A DNA stretch of 64,000 nucleotides. Origin: Dongia deserti (GTDB lineage Bacteria; Pseudomonadota; Alphaproteobacteria; Dongiales; Dongiaceae). The stretch is from assembly GCF_003574735.1 (NCBI RefSeq), contig NZ_QORW01000006.1:168887-232886 (forward strand). Reading direction: 5' to 3'. The position numbers and the translations under genes are program-made. Under the pieces are notes generated by a model, which had not been told where the DNA came from, made no database searches, and saw nothing but the letters and a program-made list of their open reading frames with translations. Shown one piece after another: positions 63,465 through 64,000 of this stretch. Numbering within the stretch: position 1 is the first letter of the stretch; each line of letters opens with the position of its first letter.

Positions 63465-63995
63465 CTAGTTGTGCGCGTGCAGGTCGCTGGCCGCGATTTC
63501 GAAGCGCAACAACTCCTTCTGCGCGCCCTCGCTGCGGTAGGTGACGCGCACCTGCGCATCCTCGTCGAGCGGCAGCGTCACAAGGTCGGTCTGCGGCAGC
63601 AGGAATTCGAGATAGCGCAAACTGTAGTGGCGGTATTCGAAATCGACGCCGTTCACGGCGAAGCGCTGACTGGTCTCAATAAACAGCCCGTCGGGCTGCC
63701 GATCGATGGCGGTTGCAGCGACCGGTCCGGCCTCGATCGACATCTGCGTCGCATCGCGCGCCGCGGCCCGGCTGTGCCATAGGGTCCAATATTGATAAAG
63801 AACCGTGGGCGCATAGGAGAGATAGAGCACCCAGAGGCCGAGCTGAATCGGCCTGCCGGCCGACCTCCACCTACGCGCTTTGGCCACATGGGAGAAGGCG
63901 AGCAGCAGCACCGGCACGGATAGCACGATCACCAGTGGACCCGGCTGAAGTTGTGCGGCCCCCGCATCCAGCACGGTGGTATATTCGGACTTCAT
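63465..63995 (-). CDS. Hypothetical membrane protein
   Basis: A 176-residue protein with two predicted membrane helices (LVIVLSVPVLLLAFSHVA, about 21-38, and GLWVLYLSYAPTVLYQY, about 53-69) joined by a short basic loop. A C-terminal domain of about 100 residues, rich in beta strands, follows (GLFIETSQRFAVNGVDFEYR, LDEDAQVRVTYRSEG). With an Arg-rich loop inside, the C-terminal domain would sit outside the same face as the N terminus. No family recognised. It ends about 120 bases before the ArsR gene region on the same strand. Confidence 0.65.
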   Translation of the reverse strand: MKSEYTTVLDAGAAQLQPGPLVIVLSVPVLLLAFSHVAKARRWRSAGRPIQLGLWVLYLSYAPTVLYQYWTLWHSRAAARDATQMSIEAGPVAATAIDRQPDGLFIETSQRFAVNGVDFEYRHYSLRYLEFLLPQTDLVTLPLDEDAQVRVTYRSEGAQKELLRFEIAASDLHAHN

Positions 63996-64000
63996 CGAAC

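Overview
The window is GC-rich, densely coded chromosomal DNA of an alphaproteobacterium, most likely a Rhodospirillales-type genome. The placement rests on gene order and marker families: kdsD-lptC-lptA-lptB-rpoN-hpf-ptsN; aroA-cmk-rpsA-ihfB next to a TIGR02300 zinc-ribbon gene and tRNA-Ala; ffh-rpsP-rimM-trmD-rplS running into leuC-leuD-leuB-asd; an Hsp20/DUF1150 pair; and a complex-I NDUFA9-like protein. No insertion sequence, prophage, integron or CRISPR array was seen. Accessory material sits as short islands between housekeeping operons.

Layout. 0-2.6 kb (minus): rpmI-rplT-lipoprotein-pheS-pheT, with a good sigma-70 promoter before rpmI. 2.6-4 kb (minus): four small, very basic proteins, including two tandem paralogues. 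4-13.2 kb: single genes and pairs (glycosyltransferase, hydrolases, TPR protein, GSTs, Nudix, M48 lipoprotein, GNAT/phosphatase pair, M15-like protein). 13.2-19.7 kb (minus): gltD-DUF2059-gltB plus a small hydrolase. 20-22.7 kb: an atypical UppP, an NDUFA9-like protein, tRNA-Leu(CAG) and RNase D. 22.9-29.2 kb (plus): KDO/LPS transport genes, sigma-54, HPF and PTS-Ntr EIIA. 29.3-34.5 kb: pentapeptide-repeat protein, Hsp20/DUF1150, GNAT, PAS protein, a decayed chemoreceptor gene and tRNA-Ala. 34.6-44.1 kb: TIGR02300, aroA-cmk-rpsA, ihfB, lapA, and ffh-VOC-rpsP-rimM-trmD-rplS. 44.2-56.3 kb: leuC, leuD, leuB and asd, interrupted by a LysR gene, two DUF1127-like small proteins, and a 6-kb block (PhyH/AraC, universal stress protein, GFA, RibD-like, PNPOx-like, GST). 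56.4-64 kb: MFS/LysR divergent pair, pdxY, and an ArsR-SRPBCC-DUF899-DUF899-SRPBCC-VOC operon.

The most interesting signals are regulatory. Upstream of asd lies a complete candidate transcription attenuator: a 24-codon leader ORF rich in Thr and Lys, then an intrinsic terminator whose 5' arm can pair instead with the last codons of the leader. The universal stress gene has an FNR/FixK-like box centred close to -41.5 from a predicted start. The ArsR operon starts with a perfect 12-bp palindrome over the -35 region and may be leaderless. Hsp20 has a heat-shock-type promoter. Signs of decay or duplication are a chemoreceptor gene with two internal deletions, a frameshifted VOC gene, a duplicated SRPBCC gene, and diverged tandem small basic genes. 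All readings are from sequence inspection; no database search or folding program was run.
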